DNA of 64,000 nucleotides from Callorhinus ursinus (GCF_003265705.1 NW_020312902.1:15169662-15233661), one strand, 5' to 3'. Positions 23,591 to 37,204 are shown, counted from the first letter of the stretch. The notes: generated from the letters alone by a model not told the origin. Numbers and translations: made by a program.

Positions 23591-25234
23591 TAGCACTTTT
23601 TGATTGCTTAAAAACTGCTTAGATATAACAGAGTGGGTCTACAGGAGGCAATTCAGTAAACACTTGATTTAATCATATATTTAGCTACTAGAAGCTCTTG
23701 TTATCAAAGCTCCTTCCATTGATATTTATGAATATTGAAATTACCAGATATCCTTGAGATTTACATAGTATAGATATGTAGAACAAGTGCTAAATTATTT
23801 TAGAGTCCTTGGTAAGAAATAGTATGGTGAAATTATACATTAGTTTGTATATCAGGGCACTTTTGGCTTTTACTCTGTAAAACTATTCTTCAACGATGGA
23901 ATTTTGTATCTCTTGTTCTACCCAAGGAAAACTTAACAGTTAAAAATTTTAATGTTATTCTTAAGACAAATGGAAAATGTGTTTATTTCCTTTGAAACGA
24001 TTGCAAATCCACTATGTAAAGACTTTTAAAAAATTAGAGCCGTTTGCTTTGTTCGTTATCAAATAGACTTTAAACACAGCACTGTACTGTTTTTCCCTTC
24101 CTATCTCTGAGATATATTTGAAATAATCAATGGATTAGTTAATAGTTGCAAGATCTTTTCAGAACTTACGAAGTTTTTATTAAAAATTCATTTGATTTTG
24201 GTGTGAAAATGTCATTTAAGTAGTAGAGATGAAGGACTGAGTTGAGTACATGTGTATATATGTATGTGCATGCATGTGTGCATTGCCATGACACTTGAAA
24301 AAGAATCTTTCAGAAATTTTCTCTAAAAAATAGTCTTTACACAAAAATCTTAAAATGTATAAATTCACTTCAGAAACGTCTTATAACAGTATTAGAAAAC
24401 TGAGTTCCATCTCAGATTAGATCTCAATTTGATGTTCAATTTAGGCTAATATAATATTCATTATAACATATAAATGTATTATAAATATATGTAAATATGT
24501 ATTGTAATATAATAATGCAAAAATGAACATATGCAGTTTATAGGTAGTTGCCACATAGCTGTAGCTATGCTATGTACCAAACAAGTTATATATTAAAAAT
24601 ATACACTGACTTGGTTTGAATTTCCCTTTCTTCCCTCCATACTCTTTGTTGTTTATTTCATTTTCTATTGCCTTAAAGTTTTTGCTGCATTTTTATTCTT
24701 ACATATTTTTCTAATTGGACACAGACACTTTTAGGACCACTTCTCAGAAAGCAAGTTGGAAGTACTGTACTTTCTCAGGGTAGATCTTCCAAATTGGGAG
24801 AAAATCCTACAGTCTCTCTCCTTTCTAGAATTTTACCTCTCCAGGGAAAGGAATGGTAAGATAATTCAGCTAAAGAGATACTATCTAAAGCAGAAGTAGA
24901 AGTTAATGGGAACAAAAAGTGACAGATTTTTGCCCCCTTGGTTATTAAGACAATCGCATTGTATTGAAATAGTTGTTAGTATTTATTGAAAACCTGTACT
25001 GTTCAGGCACATTTTGTTACTGAGCATTGCAATAACTACATGTTCCCACAGAATAAAAAAATGAATTCTCTTGTTTAATGAAAAAGTCACTGAAAAAAGT
25101 CTCTAAGCTTTAAAGGTACCTCATGATTTCTTCTTTTTGCTTTTTTATTTTTTAATCCCACTTCATATTTTAATGCTTATTCTTAGTGAAGATACTAATA
25201 TACTTTGCTTATATATAAATATAAGTCAATTATT

Positions 25235-25445
25235 AACATTTATTGGGCTTATTATAATAAGTGCTAAGTAAGCCCTGTTCTAATAATAGATTATCTCATT
25301 TAATACATGGACTATCTCATTCACGTCACTTATTTAATATTTACAAAAACTCTTATGAGGCAGATATTACTGTTGTCCTTGGACTTTGTCCAAGGGTGTT
25401 TACCTATGATATAGCTGAACTGAGATTCAAACCTAAGTATACATT
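25235..25445 (+). mobile_element. MIR-family element
   Basis: ATTTATTGGGCTTATTATAATAAGTGCTAAG, then ATCTCATTTAATA, then TATGAGGCAGATATTACTGTTGTCC and GAACTGAGATTCAAACCTAAG follow the MIR order. Confidence 0.75.
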
Positions 25446-25621
25446 TATATGTGTGTGTGAGTATACACACACGTACATATGTATTATGGTAAGTTTAAAT
25501 TATCATTTTGAACAATGACAATTTATAGTGAGGTATAATTTCAAAGTACTAGGCTCCTTCCCTTAAACAAACCAGGACTTAAGCACTCAAAAGGGTAATG
25601 CCCTTTAAAGGAGCCCCCCTT

Positions 25622-25828
25622 GGGGCGCCTGGGTGGCTCAGATGGTTAAGCATCTGCCTTTGGCTCAGGTCATGATCCCAGGGTCCTGGGATTGAGTCCC
25701 GCACCGGGCTCCCTGCTCGGCAGAGAGCCTGCTTCTCCCTCTCCCTCTGCTGCTCTCCCTGCTTGTGCTCTCTCGCTCTCTCTGTCAAATAAATAAAATC
25801 TTTAAAAATAAATTAAAAAATAATAAAG
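25622..25828 (+). mobile_element. Can-SINE
   Basis: Forward full-length SINE, close to consensus; tail AAATAAATAAAATCTTTAAAAATAAATTAAAA. Confidence 0.95.
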
Positions 25829-26189
25829 TAGTCCTCCTTGAGAAACTGTACATTATTTCAACAACTCAGTGTTGGATGAAGAACGTTGTTAGTCTTCTTA
25901 TGGTACTACCTTCACTTCATAAAGCACGTAGGAAAACAGGTTTATTGGCTTGTACTCTTCTCCTGTTTTCCAGAATAGTATTCATTAAATTTATCTGAGA
26001 ATAACTTTTGTTATTTAAAAAACAAACAAACCACACCCGTGAAGTGCTCAGGACTTTTCATCAGAAAAATGTGCCATAAAGTATAGAGACAAGATTAAAA
26101 GAAGATTTTTTTGAAAGCTTTGAGTATTTGGAATAAACATCCCTGGAATAAGTGTAATAGCCTCACAGGATAAGTTCTTGGAAAGGGTC

Positions 26190-26430
26190 TGTATTTGTTC
26201 TGAAGCCTCATCTGAGACAGTCTTCTCTGCAGTCCTGACACCTTGGTACGTAATTTCCTAAGAGCAATTTATATATCATTTGCAGCTTTTGTTTGCTTGC
26301 CTGTTTCCCCATTGGCCTGTGAGTTCTTCAAGGGCAAGGGCTTTCTTTTTCACTTTTATATCCTATGTGTTTCCTAAAGCCTGGCATGTAGCAGGTGCCC
26401 AGTGAATATATATTGAATGAAGAGTTTGGG
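26190..26430 (-). mobile_element. L2 3' end, antisense
   Basis: GTGAGTTCTTCAAGGGCAAGGGCTTTCTTTTTC and CTGGCATGTAGCAGGTGCCCAGTGAATATATATTGAATGAA match the L2 tail. Confidence 0.78.
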
Positions 26431-26514
26431 TACATAAGTTTTAATAAATCAGTTTAAGAATTAATCACTATACTTTATTAAAATAAAAACTTAAATAAAT
26501 TAATTAAAAACTGT

Positions 26515-27157
26515 AAGAAAAATGAAGACTTTAATGTGAGACCTGAAACCTTAAAAATCTTAGAAGAGAGCAGAGGCAGTAGTTTCTCTGACATCGGCCA
26601 TAGCAACTTTTTTCTAGGTAGGTCCCCTGAGGCAAGGGAAACAAAAGCAAATAAACTATGGAAACTCCATCAAAATAAAAACCTTATGCACAGCGAAAAA
26701 ACAGTCAACAAAACTAAAAGACAACCTACTGAACAGGAGAAGGTATTTGCAAATGACATCCAAGAAAGGGTTAGTATCCAAAATATATAAAGAACTTCTA
26801 AAACTCAGTAATCTTATTAAAAATGGGGAGAAGAACAGCCATTTCTCCCAAGAAGACAAAAGATGGCTAACAGACACATGAAAAGATGCTCAACATCACT
26901 CATCATCAGAGAAATGCAAATCGAAATTACAATGAGGTATCACCTCACACCTGTCAGAATGGCTAAAATCAAAAACAGACACAACAGGTGTTGGTGAGGA
27001 TGTGGAGAAAAAGGATCCCTTGTGCACTGTTGGTGGCAATGCAAACTGGTGCAGATAGTGTAGAAAACAGTATGGAGCTTCCTCAAAAAATTAAAAATAG
27101 AACTACCCTGTGACCCAGGAATTGCACTACTGGGTATTTACCCAAAGAAGATGTGCT

Positions 27158-27202
<45 letters not shown>

Positions 27203-27530
27203 ATGGAATATTATTCAGTAATAAAAAGAATGAAATCTTGCCATTTGCAGTGAAAGGATGGAGCTTGAGAGTATAATGCTAAGTGAAATAAGTCAGTCAG
27301 AAATAGACAAATGCCATATTATTTCACTCATATGTGGAATTTAAGAAACAAACAAGCAAAGGGGAAAAGAGAGAGAAACCAAGAAACAGACTCAACTATA
27401 GAGAACAAACTGCTGGTTACCAGAGGGGAGGTGGGTGAAGGAATATAAAATAGAGGGTGGGGATTAAGGATTGTACTTGTGATGAGCATCAGGTGATTAA
27501 AAACTTAAAAGTTAAAAACTATAAAAAAAA
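26515..27530 (+). mobile_element. L1 3' end (ORF2 end and 3' UTR), sense
   Basis: Plus-strand L1: TAAAACTCAGTAATCTTATTAAAAATGGG near 26800, CAAATCGAAATTACAATGAGGTATCACC at 26918, TTACCCAAAGAAGATG at 27138, and the 3' UTR from 27340. The ORF2 frame is broken by stops. A (CA)n run interrupts it at about 27160-27196. Confidence 0.88.
27160..27196. repeat. (CA)n microsatellite inside L1
   Basis: About 17 AC units replace the usual short TACATATACACA stretch of L1. Confidence 0.95.
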
Positions 27531-27604
27531 AGAATCAGTCACTGTATTTGAGTTTACCCAGTATAAAATATGCACTATTAAAGTGAAATACTTTTAAATA
27601 TGAA

Positions 27605-28470
27605 CTTATTTTTTAAATTTTAAACGTTATTGAGGAATAAGTTACATATAATAAAACATGCATTTTAAGTATATAGATTTAGTTCGACAAAATATATACA
27701 CATGTCTAACTACCACTTAAGATAAAGAATATTTCTATCACTCCAAAAAGTGCCCTCATTGCCTCTTTGAAGTCAGTTCACCCTCCCGCTCTTTGCCTCA
27801 GGGCTTTTTGTCACTATATATTAATTTTGCCCTTTTCAGAATTTTATGTAAATGGAATCATACAGTATGTACTCTTGTGTCTGGCCTCTTTTGCTCAGCA
27901 TAATGTTTTTGTGATTTATTGATGTTGTTGTGTCTGTCAGTAAATAGTTCATTTTTTTATTACCTCTAACATTTTTAAACTATAAAAAGTTTGAAATAAT
28001 TTTAGACCTATGGAAGAGCTGCAAAAATAATAGTTGGCCTCTATTCTCTTCTAATGGTGACCTCTTACTTGACTACAGTTGACCACAGTACAATTTTAGA
28101 GCTAAGAAATTAACATTAGTGTAGTACTACTAACTGAACTACAGACGTTATTCAGTTTTTACAAATTTTCCCACTGAGGTTCTTTATTCCAGTCTAGGAT
28201 TCCACATTGCATTTAGTTGTCATATTTCCTTAGTGTCTTCTGTGACAGTCCTGTCTTTCATTGCTTTGACACTTTTGAAGAGTACTGGTTAGATATTTTT
28301 GTAGAATCTTCCACGGTTTGGGTCTGTCTGATGTTTTTTCACATGATTGAAGTATTATGCATATTTGTGAAGAACACTACAGAGATGGTGTACCCTTCTC
28401 ACAGTATAATACCAGGGGTACATAATGTTGGTAAGTCTTATTACTAGTGATGTTAACCAGTAAGCATTAT
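27605..28470 (-). mobile_element. Old L1M-type 3' region, antisense
   Basis: TTATTGAGGAATAAGTTACATATAATAAAACATGCATTTTAAG (27630) and AATGGAATCATACAGTATGTACTCTTGTGTCTGGC (27852). A second piece (27965-28440) has TGACACTTTTGAAGAGTACTGGTTAGATATTTTTGTAGAATC. These are ancient L1 3' sequences. Confidence 0.75.
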
Positions 28471-28544
28471 ACAATTATCATGTTTTTCTTTAAACTATGT
28501 TCTTTTTGGAGGGGGGAGTCAAGTAGTAGTCCATTGTATGGGTA

Positions 28545-29042
28545 CAGGTTTTTCCCACTATCTGAAAGTAGAGAGTTCCTATGGAACTGTAAGCTGAAAT
28601 GTCATAAAGCAAAGAAATAGTTACCATTAATTTATATGGAAAAATTTTTGAGGATTTCTAGACCCCCCAAGATAACTTTTCTTAGGCTTTCTGATAACCT
28701 TAAAACACATCTTGCTAATGGATACACAAAATAAGTTTTGAGGTAAAGGACAGGTGGTTACGGACATAATTCAAAGCTCTGGTGGCTTGATGCTGAGATG
28801 TTGAGTGTAAGTCCCAGGGAAGGAGTGTGGCAGAGCCACTCTTGCTGCTTGTGATGCACACCACCTTTATAAGGGCTGCTTGCAAAACAAATGCTGGATG
28901 CCATTTTTGCTTTTCACCTTTTTTCATAAAAGCAAAAATCCTCTTTAGATTTATTTCAGTTAGCAAAAACAAGTACTAATGCAGGTCTTTCAATCAAAGT
29001 TAAGTGGCATGACTTGAACTTTCAAAAAGTGGGGGATACCTA
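28545..29042. mobile_element. Nonautonomous DNA transposon fossil (Tigger/mariner-like)
   Basis: About 500 bases with imperfect terminal inverted repeats: CAGGTTTTTCCCACT at the left against AGTGGGGGATACCTA at the right. Both ends adjoin TA, the target of mariner-type elements. The inner part (ATGTCATAAAGCAAAGAAATAGTTACCATTAATTTATATGG) is a known mammalian repeat pattern, but the exact family name is not certain. Sits between L1 pieces. Confidence 0.65.
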
Positions 29043-31445
29043 TATATCACAATTTGTTTATCTGTTTATCTGTTGATGGATGTTTGAGTTGTTTCCCTTT
29101 GGGGCTATTATGAGTAACACTGCTATGAACATTGGTTCTACATACTACAAGTCTTTCTGTGGATGTATATTTTTATTTCTCTTGGGTAAATACCTAGGAG
29201 TACAATTGCCAGATTATATGTTTACCTTATAGGAAATAGACAAATGGTTTTTCAAAGTAGTGATATCATTTTAAAGTCCCACCCAACAAACATAAAAATT
29301 CTACTTGATCCAGTCCTCACCTATGCTTGATATTATCAATCCTTTGAATTTTAGCCATTTTAGTAAATGTGTAGTGTTATTGTGATTTTATCTTCTATTT
29401 CCATCATAACTAGTGATGTTGAAGATCTTTATGTGGTTATTTGCTATTTATATTTTGTGATGTGCCTATTCAAATGCCCATGTTTATTGGGTTGTCTTTT
29501 TATTGTTGAGTTGTAGAAGGTCTTAATATATTCTGAGTACTGGTCCTTTGTCAGATATATGTCCTTTGAATATATTGATCAATATGTGTTGGTCTGTATG
29601 TTGACATTCTGTTTCATTGAAGTAAATATCACATGGTCTTGATTGATTATTGTAGGTTTTTTGTTAGTCTTTAAGTCAGGTAGTGTAAGTCCTTTCTTTT
29701 TTGTAATTGTTTTAATATTCTGTATCCTTTACATTTCTATATAAATTTTAAAATTAGCTTATCAAATTTTCAAAAATACCTGCTGGGATTTTGATTAGGA
29801 TTGCCTTGATTTCTAGATCAATTTGTAGAGAATTGACGTCTTAACTACATTGAGTCTTCCAGTCCCAGAATATGATACATTGGACCATTTACCTAATCTT
29901 CTTTAGAATTTCTTAGCAGTGTTTTGTCATTTTTGGTGTAAAGGTCTTACATATAGTTTGTTACATTTATCTGTTAAATATTTCCTATTTTTTTATGTAG
30001 TTGTAAATGCTGTTGAAATTTCATTTTCTATTTAATGCTAGCATTTAGAAATAGCTCATTTTTGTATATTCTTGAATCCTATGACTTTCTAAATTCACTT
30101 ATTCTACTAGCTCTTTTGTAGACTTATTAGAATTTTTACATATATGATCAGATCATCTGCAAATCACTTTTTTCTTTACAATCTCTATATTCTTTTTTTT
30201 CCAATCTGTGTATCTTTATATCTTGTTAGAAAAAACTTTTTTTTCTTTTTGCCTTATTACTTATAAAACCTTCATACTTTATTGAATAGAGGTATTGAGA
30301 ATGGACCTCTTTGCTTTTTTAAAAAATTTTTATTGTTATGTTAATCACCATACATCACATCATTAGTTTTTGATGTAGTGTTCCATGATTCATTGTTTGT
30401 GTATAACACCCAGTGCTCCATGCAGAGTGTGCCCTCTTTAATACCCATCACCAGGCTAACCCATCCTCCCACCCCCCTCCCCTCTAGAATCCTCAGTTTG
30501 TTTTTCAGAGTCCATCATCTCTCATGGTTCGTCTCCCCCTCTGATTTCCCCCCCTTCATTCTTCCCCTCTTATCTTCTTTTTTTTTTTTTTTTTTTAACA
30601 TATATTGTATTATTTGTTTCAGAGGTACTGTGTTCTTGATCTTAGGGAGAGAATGTTCAGTTTTTCACTATTAAGTATGATGTTAGTTGTAGGTTTTTTT
30701 ATAAATGCTTTTAATCAGGTTGGAAAGTTCCCTTTTATTCTTAGTTTTCTTTTTAACGTGAAGAAGTGCTAAATTTCATCACATGTTTTTCTGCCTTTAT
30801 TGAGATGATCCATATGATTTTTCTTTTTTAGTTTGTTAATAGGATGAATTACATTGATTGATTTTGGAATGTTAAACCAACTTTGCGTTCCTAGAGTAAA
30901 TCCCACTTGGTTATATAGTATTCTTTTTATATATTGACAAATTTGACTTGCCGATATTTTGTTGAGGATTTTTGCATTATGTTCATCAGGTTTGTAGTTG
31001 TCTTATAATGTCTGTTGAATTTTGGTTTTAGGGTAATGCTGACCTCATGTAATGAGTTGGGAACTTTCTGAAAGTTTGGGTAGAAATTGGTATTATTTTT
31101 TCTTTTAAGTATTTGATAGAATTAACTAGTGAAGGTATCTGGGCCAGGAGTTACTTTTGTGGAAAGGTTTTAAATTATGCATTCAACTGTTAAATGTAGG
31201 GCTAGTCAGAGTTTCTGTTTCTTCTTGTATCAGTTTTGATAATTTGTGTCCATTTCACTGAGTTTTAAATTTATTGGCATAATTTTCATATTTTTATTAT
31301 TCTTTTGATGTCTGTAGGATCTGTAGTACTGTTCTTTCATTCCTGAAATTGGTAATTTGTGTCTTTTTTTCCCTTTAGCAGTCTAGCAAGCAGTTTATCA
31401 GTTTTCTTGATTTTTTTTTCCCCCTGCTAAGAGCCAGCTTTTGGT
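29043..31445 (-). mobile_element. Old L1, 3' region and ORF2, antisense
   Basis: Antisense L1 from TTTATCTGTTGATGGATGTTTGAGTTGTTTCC (29060) through TTGTTGAGTTGTAGAAGGTCTTAATATATTCTGAG (29505) into the reverse-transcriptase region at 30670-31430. Broken by a younger L1 at about 30315-30632. Not coding. Confidence 0.85.
30315..30632 (-). mobile_element. Young L1 3' end inserted in old L1
   Basis: Short copy of the carnivoran L1 3' UTR (CATCATTAGTTTTTGATGTAGTGTTCCATGATTC and CCCAGTGCTCCATGCAGAGTG on +), closely similar to that at 6530-6760. About 320 bases. Confidence 0.85.
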
Positions 31446-31584
31446 TTCAGTGAATGCATGAGAATAAGGGGGATTTAAATTTAAAGGTGATTTTAAAGTA
31501 ATTATATATGTAAGTATGAAGTTACAACCCGCTTTTATGATAATTGCTGACTATAAAAAAGTAACTTATAAAGATAATATAATA

Positions 31585-31783
31585 GGGCGCCTGGGTGGCT
31601 CAGTTGGTTAAGCGACTGCCTTCAGCTCAGGTCATGATCCTGGAGTCCTGGGATTGAGTCCCACATCAGGCTTTCTGCTCAGCAGGGAGTCTGCTTCTCC
31701 CTCTGACCCTCTTCCCTTTCGTGCTTTCTATCTCTCATTCTCTCTCTCTCTCTGAAATAAATAAATAAAATCTTTAAAAAAAA
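31585..31783 (+). mobile_element. Can-SINE
   Basis: Forward SINE; flanks AG(A/T)TAATATAATA on both sides. Confidence 0.95.
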
Positions 31784-31796
31784 AGTTAATATAATA

Positions 31797-34570
31797 AAGT
31801 ACTATCAAAATACTCCAGGCACCATTCTCTTTATTTGCTTTATATTTTTTAATATAGGCAGTGGCAGTAACCACTTTTATTTCTGATTATAATTTTTAAG
31901 TTTGTTTTCCTTCTGTGTTCTAACTCTTAGCATCATTAACATTATGTTGTTGACCTTTCTTCTAGTGTTTATGGAAAATGCCAGATTTCTGTGCAGAATG
32001 AAATGTGGCACTGTGTACTTTCTTTCATTTTTTTCCTCCCTGTATATATTGACTTCAGAATTTGGAGGATACAGAGAATTGGTTTCTTAATTTTTTTCAG
32101 AATTAGCTTGTTAAGTGTTAGGTGCTTAATAAGTAGTAGTTGTTTAAACTTCTTTGTATACATACTACTGTTTTCAATGTAGAGGAGACATTTAATCAGC
32201 ATTTGATTTTTTTATTGAGGGTAGGAATAACCCAATAAATGTTAATTTTATCTGAAATGAAATTATTAGGTGTGCTATAAAACTGCATATCTAGCATAAT
32301 CTGTGAATTGGCTATTCTGGCAAACAATATTTTGAGTAATATGGAGTTAACCATTTACAGCATAGATGGATTACTAGTTTTCTTCGAATGTAGTAAAATT
32401 GATAGTGAAGCTAGGATTGATGCTTCTGAAGTGTCTGGATAGGACATCACATTTCAAGTGGCAGTCATGTTTTGGAGTGGTACATTTGTTGAGAGAAGGT
32501 GGTTATTGGCTTAGGAGCTGCCTTATCACACTGTAAACTTTGCCTAAATTTGTTCTGAGAAAATAGCTACCTAGGTAAAGTTTTTTTTTCCCCATTGTTT
32601 TCAAATGTGGGAAATGTATATGACTTTCTCATGGAAAGTGTGGGGGATGGGATTTAATTCTGTCTTCGGTTTTCTAGAAAATGGCTGTAGCAGACCTTCT
32701 TTGGCGGGAAGGGTGTCATGGTTTAGTTTTGATTATTCATCTTTTTTTTATAGTTCATTTTGATAACATTTGTTTCAATTCTGATTTAAAAAAGCTGTTC
32801 TTCATGTCAGATGTTGGGATTGATAGACTTTAGTGGTAAATAATTTAAAACTTTGATTTGTCACCAATAAATAAGGAAGAGGATAATTAAGGCAAGAATA
32901 CATACATGGACCCTAAGAATATTAAGCTGTATTTATAACAATTCTAAACTTGAAATTTTCCAAAACTAAACTACATAAATCTTTGGTAGAATGAAGTTAA
33001 GTTGAGGGATTGTTGGGGTTTTTTGTTTGTTTGCTTGTTAAAAGAGAAATTACTGGCATGACTTGTATTACTTTTATAAAGAATTTTATGATTTTGCTTA
33101 CAGCTTGGTACATTCATTCCTCTGAATGAAGTGCATCATAGTGTTCAGTAACATAATCCATTCTAATGGGAACCTCATTATCTTCATCTCATCTGAATGC
33201 CGGCCTCATACCTCTAACAGTTTTTCAGAGAAGATCCTCTTTTATCATCAGCTATCCCTATAATTAAAGCGAGCTATGTATTTTTTATGTTTTTATTAGT
33301 TTATTTGCAGGATTTCTATGTAAGATTGATGTTTTTATATAAAATTTTTTAAATTCCCCAAATAAAGAACTTGCCTATTGAAATAAACTAATTTTTCCTG
33401 ATTGTCTTGGACCTAAATCGACTTTAATCCTGAAATCTGGGTATAAAATTAATGTCAGTTTTGGTATTTAGCCCCTTACCTCTGTAATACTGTAGATTAA
33501 TGTTTTATTTCTCTAATGGGAGTATGTACATTAGTTATGCTTTAACCAGTTTGTCTGCCAAGTATAGATGAGTTATAGGCATGAAAGTCAGTGTTTAGAT
33601 TCTAGGTAATACTGAGCCACTGACCAGCAGTGGACTGTTGTATATAAAAAACGCACGTGAAAAACATGCACATGATATATATCAGAGTCCTTTGCATTTT
33701 TGTCTTCCTCTGCAGATATGTGTTTTTCTTTTCCCTTCTCCTGAGGCTTCTTTATCCTTAATTAGATCTGTTGGGTGCTCTGGTTTTCTATTTTATTAAG
33801 TTGCCCTAATGTAGGTGCTTTCTGAACAACAAATTTTGAATTTGTGGGTCTTTATTCTTGAGAGCACTTTTTAGCCTTTTTCTGCTTCCATGGGACAGAT
33901 GGATCAGACTGATAAGTGTATTTCCCAGGACAAATCAAGCCAAAAAAATCTTGAAAGTCCACCTAAGATTAGGTCTTTGGACTTGTGAAAGAGCAAGAAA
34001 GTTGTTTTTAACCCAGCTACTTCCTCTCCGCAAAATGAAGGGAATATTCGGTACTATTTGCTAGTTTTGTTTCTTTGGTTTTGTTTGTATAAAGGACTGC
34101 TAAAAATGTTATATTGCTGAATTTATTGTTAAAGTGGACAGTACAGTGAAAATGAAAAACAAAGGGAGAATTGATGTTTTAGGTTGTTTAGTGCTTGTTC
34201 ATTCTTCAGGTGGCAAATGGGTGTAAACAGACCTGTAGTTTCCATTACTCTTCGTATTGTTACTTAGTTTTATAATACTATATGGAGAAATTTGTTGCTG
34301 AGGTTTCAAATGAGAAATTCTTTTCTGATTCAGTGAGTGATATAAAGTACTTAAATCACCTCCTCATGATTGTAGTTCAGGATCTGACAGACTGCTAATC
34401 TTCAAAATGTTGTTTCTTTAACAAGCAAATGTTAGCCAATAGCTACCAAGAGTAATCTGGATGTAAAACGTGAGTTAAGAGGAAAAAAGCCAGAATAATC
34501 TATTTCTGTTTTGAAGGTTAAGTCCCATACACTCCGAGTTTTTTAGGCCCAGTCTTATTTTTATCTTTAC
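31797..34570. other. Single-copy intron
   Basis: About 2.8 kb without recognised repeats. Short open frames here are AT-rich and unsupported. No exon was recognised. Confidence 0.55.
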
Positions 34571-34720
34571 CTTAGAGGCTGTGAGGTTGTAGAAAAAGTA
34601 GAACCCTCTGAGTGTGATTGACCTTGGTTTGGATCCCAGCTCTACCTTGTACTAGCTCTTGGCTACCAGCATGTTGCTTATTAACCTCTCTGAGTCTCAG
34701 TTTCTTCACTTAATAATAAA
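34570..34720 (-). mobile_element. MIR element, antisense
   Basis: TTTGGATCCCAGCTCTACCTTGTACTAGCT through TTAACCTCTCTGAGTCTCAGTTTCTTCAC is a clear antisense MIR core. An A-run follows. Confidence 0.85.
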
Positions 34721-35125
34721 AAAAAAAAAGGGTATGTATGTCAGGGGGTGGTGGGGTGGGCAATAAACTACTGGTTTAAGGTTTAAATGAAATAATGTAT
34801 ATAAAATGATGAATGCAATGAAAGTTCTCTTGCTCTAACTGGTGATACCAAGTAGTGATATACTGGACTGGAGTTTTAAGGGAAAATCCAAGGAATAAGG
34901 AAAAAAATATCAACCTTAAACTTATTTATGTTCCTGTGTATTGTAGAAAAACCTGGAATGCTGGACAGATGGCAGTGGAATCTTTCATCACTCTTTTGTT
35001 TTTGAATTTTCTTTTTAAGTATTGCAGATGATCATGAACTTAATAGAAAGTTGAACTTCTTTTCTGAATAGATTTTTAATGTCAAGGTATTTGGCATCAG
35101 ATTATGTTTCCATAGAAATTACTGT

Positions 35126-35344
35126 GTTTTTTTTTTTTTAAAGATTTCACTTATTTATTTGACACAGAGAGAGACAGCGAGAGAGGGAACACAACAAGCA
35201 GGGGGAATGGGAAAGGGAGAAGCAGACTTTCCGCCGAGCAGGGAGCCCGATGCGGGGCTCGATGCGGGGCTCGATCCCAGGACCCTGGGATCATGACCTG
35301 AGCCAAAGGCAGTCGCTTAACCAACTGAGCCACCCAGGCGCCCC
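35126..35344 (-). mobile_element. Can-SINE with internal 12-base duplication
   Basis: Reverse SINE; duplication TAGAAATTACTGT at 35113 and 35345. GATGCGGGGCTC occurs twice in tandem near 35250-35273. Confidence 0.95.
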
Positions 35345-35754
35345 TAGAAATTACTGTTTTTAGTGAAGGGTTATTTCTCAACAGGATCATGGTGACAGAA
35401 TGGATTTCTGGGAAATGGTCCTTATATAAATTTAAAATTTTTTCTTTATGACAAAAGTATCACTGATAGGCTTCTAATAAGTGCAAGGGGAACTATTTTT
35501 TTGAAACAATAAAGAACTCTTTTAAGTGAAAAGTAGTTGACCTTTGTGGTTGCATGAAAGAGTTAAACATGCAGTAAGTTCCATGGAATTAACATCAAAA
35601 TTATATATGTATAATTGTTAAATTTTCAGAATTCTTTACCCCAAGGGAGAGTAGGGTGGGGAGAGGGTTTGTTAATATTAATGCCCTTCACGGATATAGA
35701 GTGACTCTTGGTTTAGGATTATGAAAATGTATTATTTCTAAATTGGTTCATTTA

Positions 35755-35849
35755 TTGTTTTGTTTTGTAAGCTCCACACCCAATGTGGGGCTCAGACTCA
35801 CAATCCTGAGATCACATGCTCTAATGACTGAGCCAGCCGGGAGCCCCTA
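35755..35849 (-). mobile_element. Short tRNA-derived SINE
   Basis: About 95 bases, GTAAGCTCCACACCCAATGT to GAGCCAGCCGGGAGCCCC; 16-base duplication TAAATTGGTTCATTTA at 35739 and 35850. Confidence 0.94.
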
Positions 35850-36104
35850 TAAATTGGTTCATTTAAATCACCTAGACGTTTCTTTTTTCAATCATGCCTG
35901 CCTTTTTCTTTCTTTTTATTGCCCCCTTGAGCTCAAAGATCCAGAAAGAGACACATTCCAAATTTTTTCTAGCTCTAACACCTTTAAGGTTCTGAGCCAT
36001 TTTGGTAAGTCCAACAATCAGTTCCTTATTTCTGTTACCAAGTGATACCAGTGGGTGTCATGGTCAGTGTCCAGTCCTTCTCATTTTTCTGAGAAATTGT
36101 CAGG

Positions 36105-36325
36105 AGGAAAAGAACATTTATTAAGCATGCGCTATATGTGCTAGAAAATGCATTTTATGTACAGTGTACCTTTTAATCCTCACAGTAGCCCAGTGAGGTG
36201 GAGATTACTACCTCCATTTCACAAATAGTTCACCAAGTCAAGAGGTAAAAAAACTCGTACATAGCTACAACTGACTGAAGATTCATAGCTGGAATGCAAA
36301 CCCAGGTCAGTTCCATTTCTTAGGC
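36105..36325 (+). mobile_element. MIR element
   Basis: ATTTATTAAGCATGCGCTATATGTGCTAG, then CTTTTAATCCTCACAGTAGCCCAGTGAGGTGGAGATTACTACCTCCATTT, then a GAATGCAAACCCAGG end: near-full MIR. Confidence 0.88.
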
Positions 36326-37204
36326 TGCTCCTAGCTGTTACGGGATCAGAAATTGTTTGTTAACCTCTCAATGAGAAATCAAGAGAAAAAGCTCATAAAT
36401 AAGCAAAATCATCCTTTGTTGTTTTTTTGTTTGTTTTTTTCAAAAATTGAAATCCTCTCTAGGGCAAGTGCATCTTTGTCTTGCATTTGAATATAATCCT
36501 CATCCTTAGAATACAGAAAGTTTTACAGTTTTTCTTTTGTTTGATTTTTAGAAGTAATCATAGGGGAATGAAGCCTCAAGAGTACTGTGTAAATACTCTA
36601 TTCCAGATGTTGTTAGAATTCTAAAATTAAATGTTTTTTTTTTTTTAAATCTTGGGAGGAATTGAAAATATATGTTAGACTCCCCTTTTGAAATTTTCTG
36701 CCCTCGTCTCCTTCCAGGCCATATCACTAGCCACTGGGTATGAAATCCAGTTATCTAAACCTAAGCATTCTGCATTAATAAACCTAAAGTGGAGAGAGAA
36801 GATAGGATAAAGTTATTAAGATAGTACCAGGGAAGAAATTAAGAGAAACCAGTTTTTGCTAAATCAGAGGATTATCCTGCTACTAGCAGGAGTATCTCGG
36901 GACCTTTGATCTGTCATCTTATCCTGTCATGCATAGTAGATGCACTGGATGATCTTGTTTTACTGTTTTTGGAATTGAGTCAACTCGAGATTTAAATGAA
37001 CGCTTTTTTGCATGGTGTATTTACTTGGACGAAAGTCCAGGGCACTCAGATCATGTTTCTGTCAGCTATTGTATATGTTCACAAAACTTACTGGCATTAA
37101 CAGCATTTAAAGGAGAAAACACAATCTAAAGTAAGTATTATATATTGTATATTATTATTGTGCTGTCACTGAAGACCTCTCAACCCAGGTAGAGTATCTT
37201 TTCC

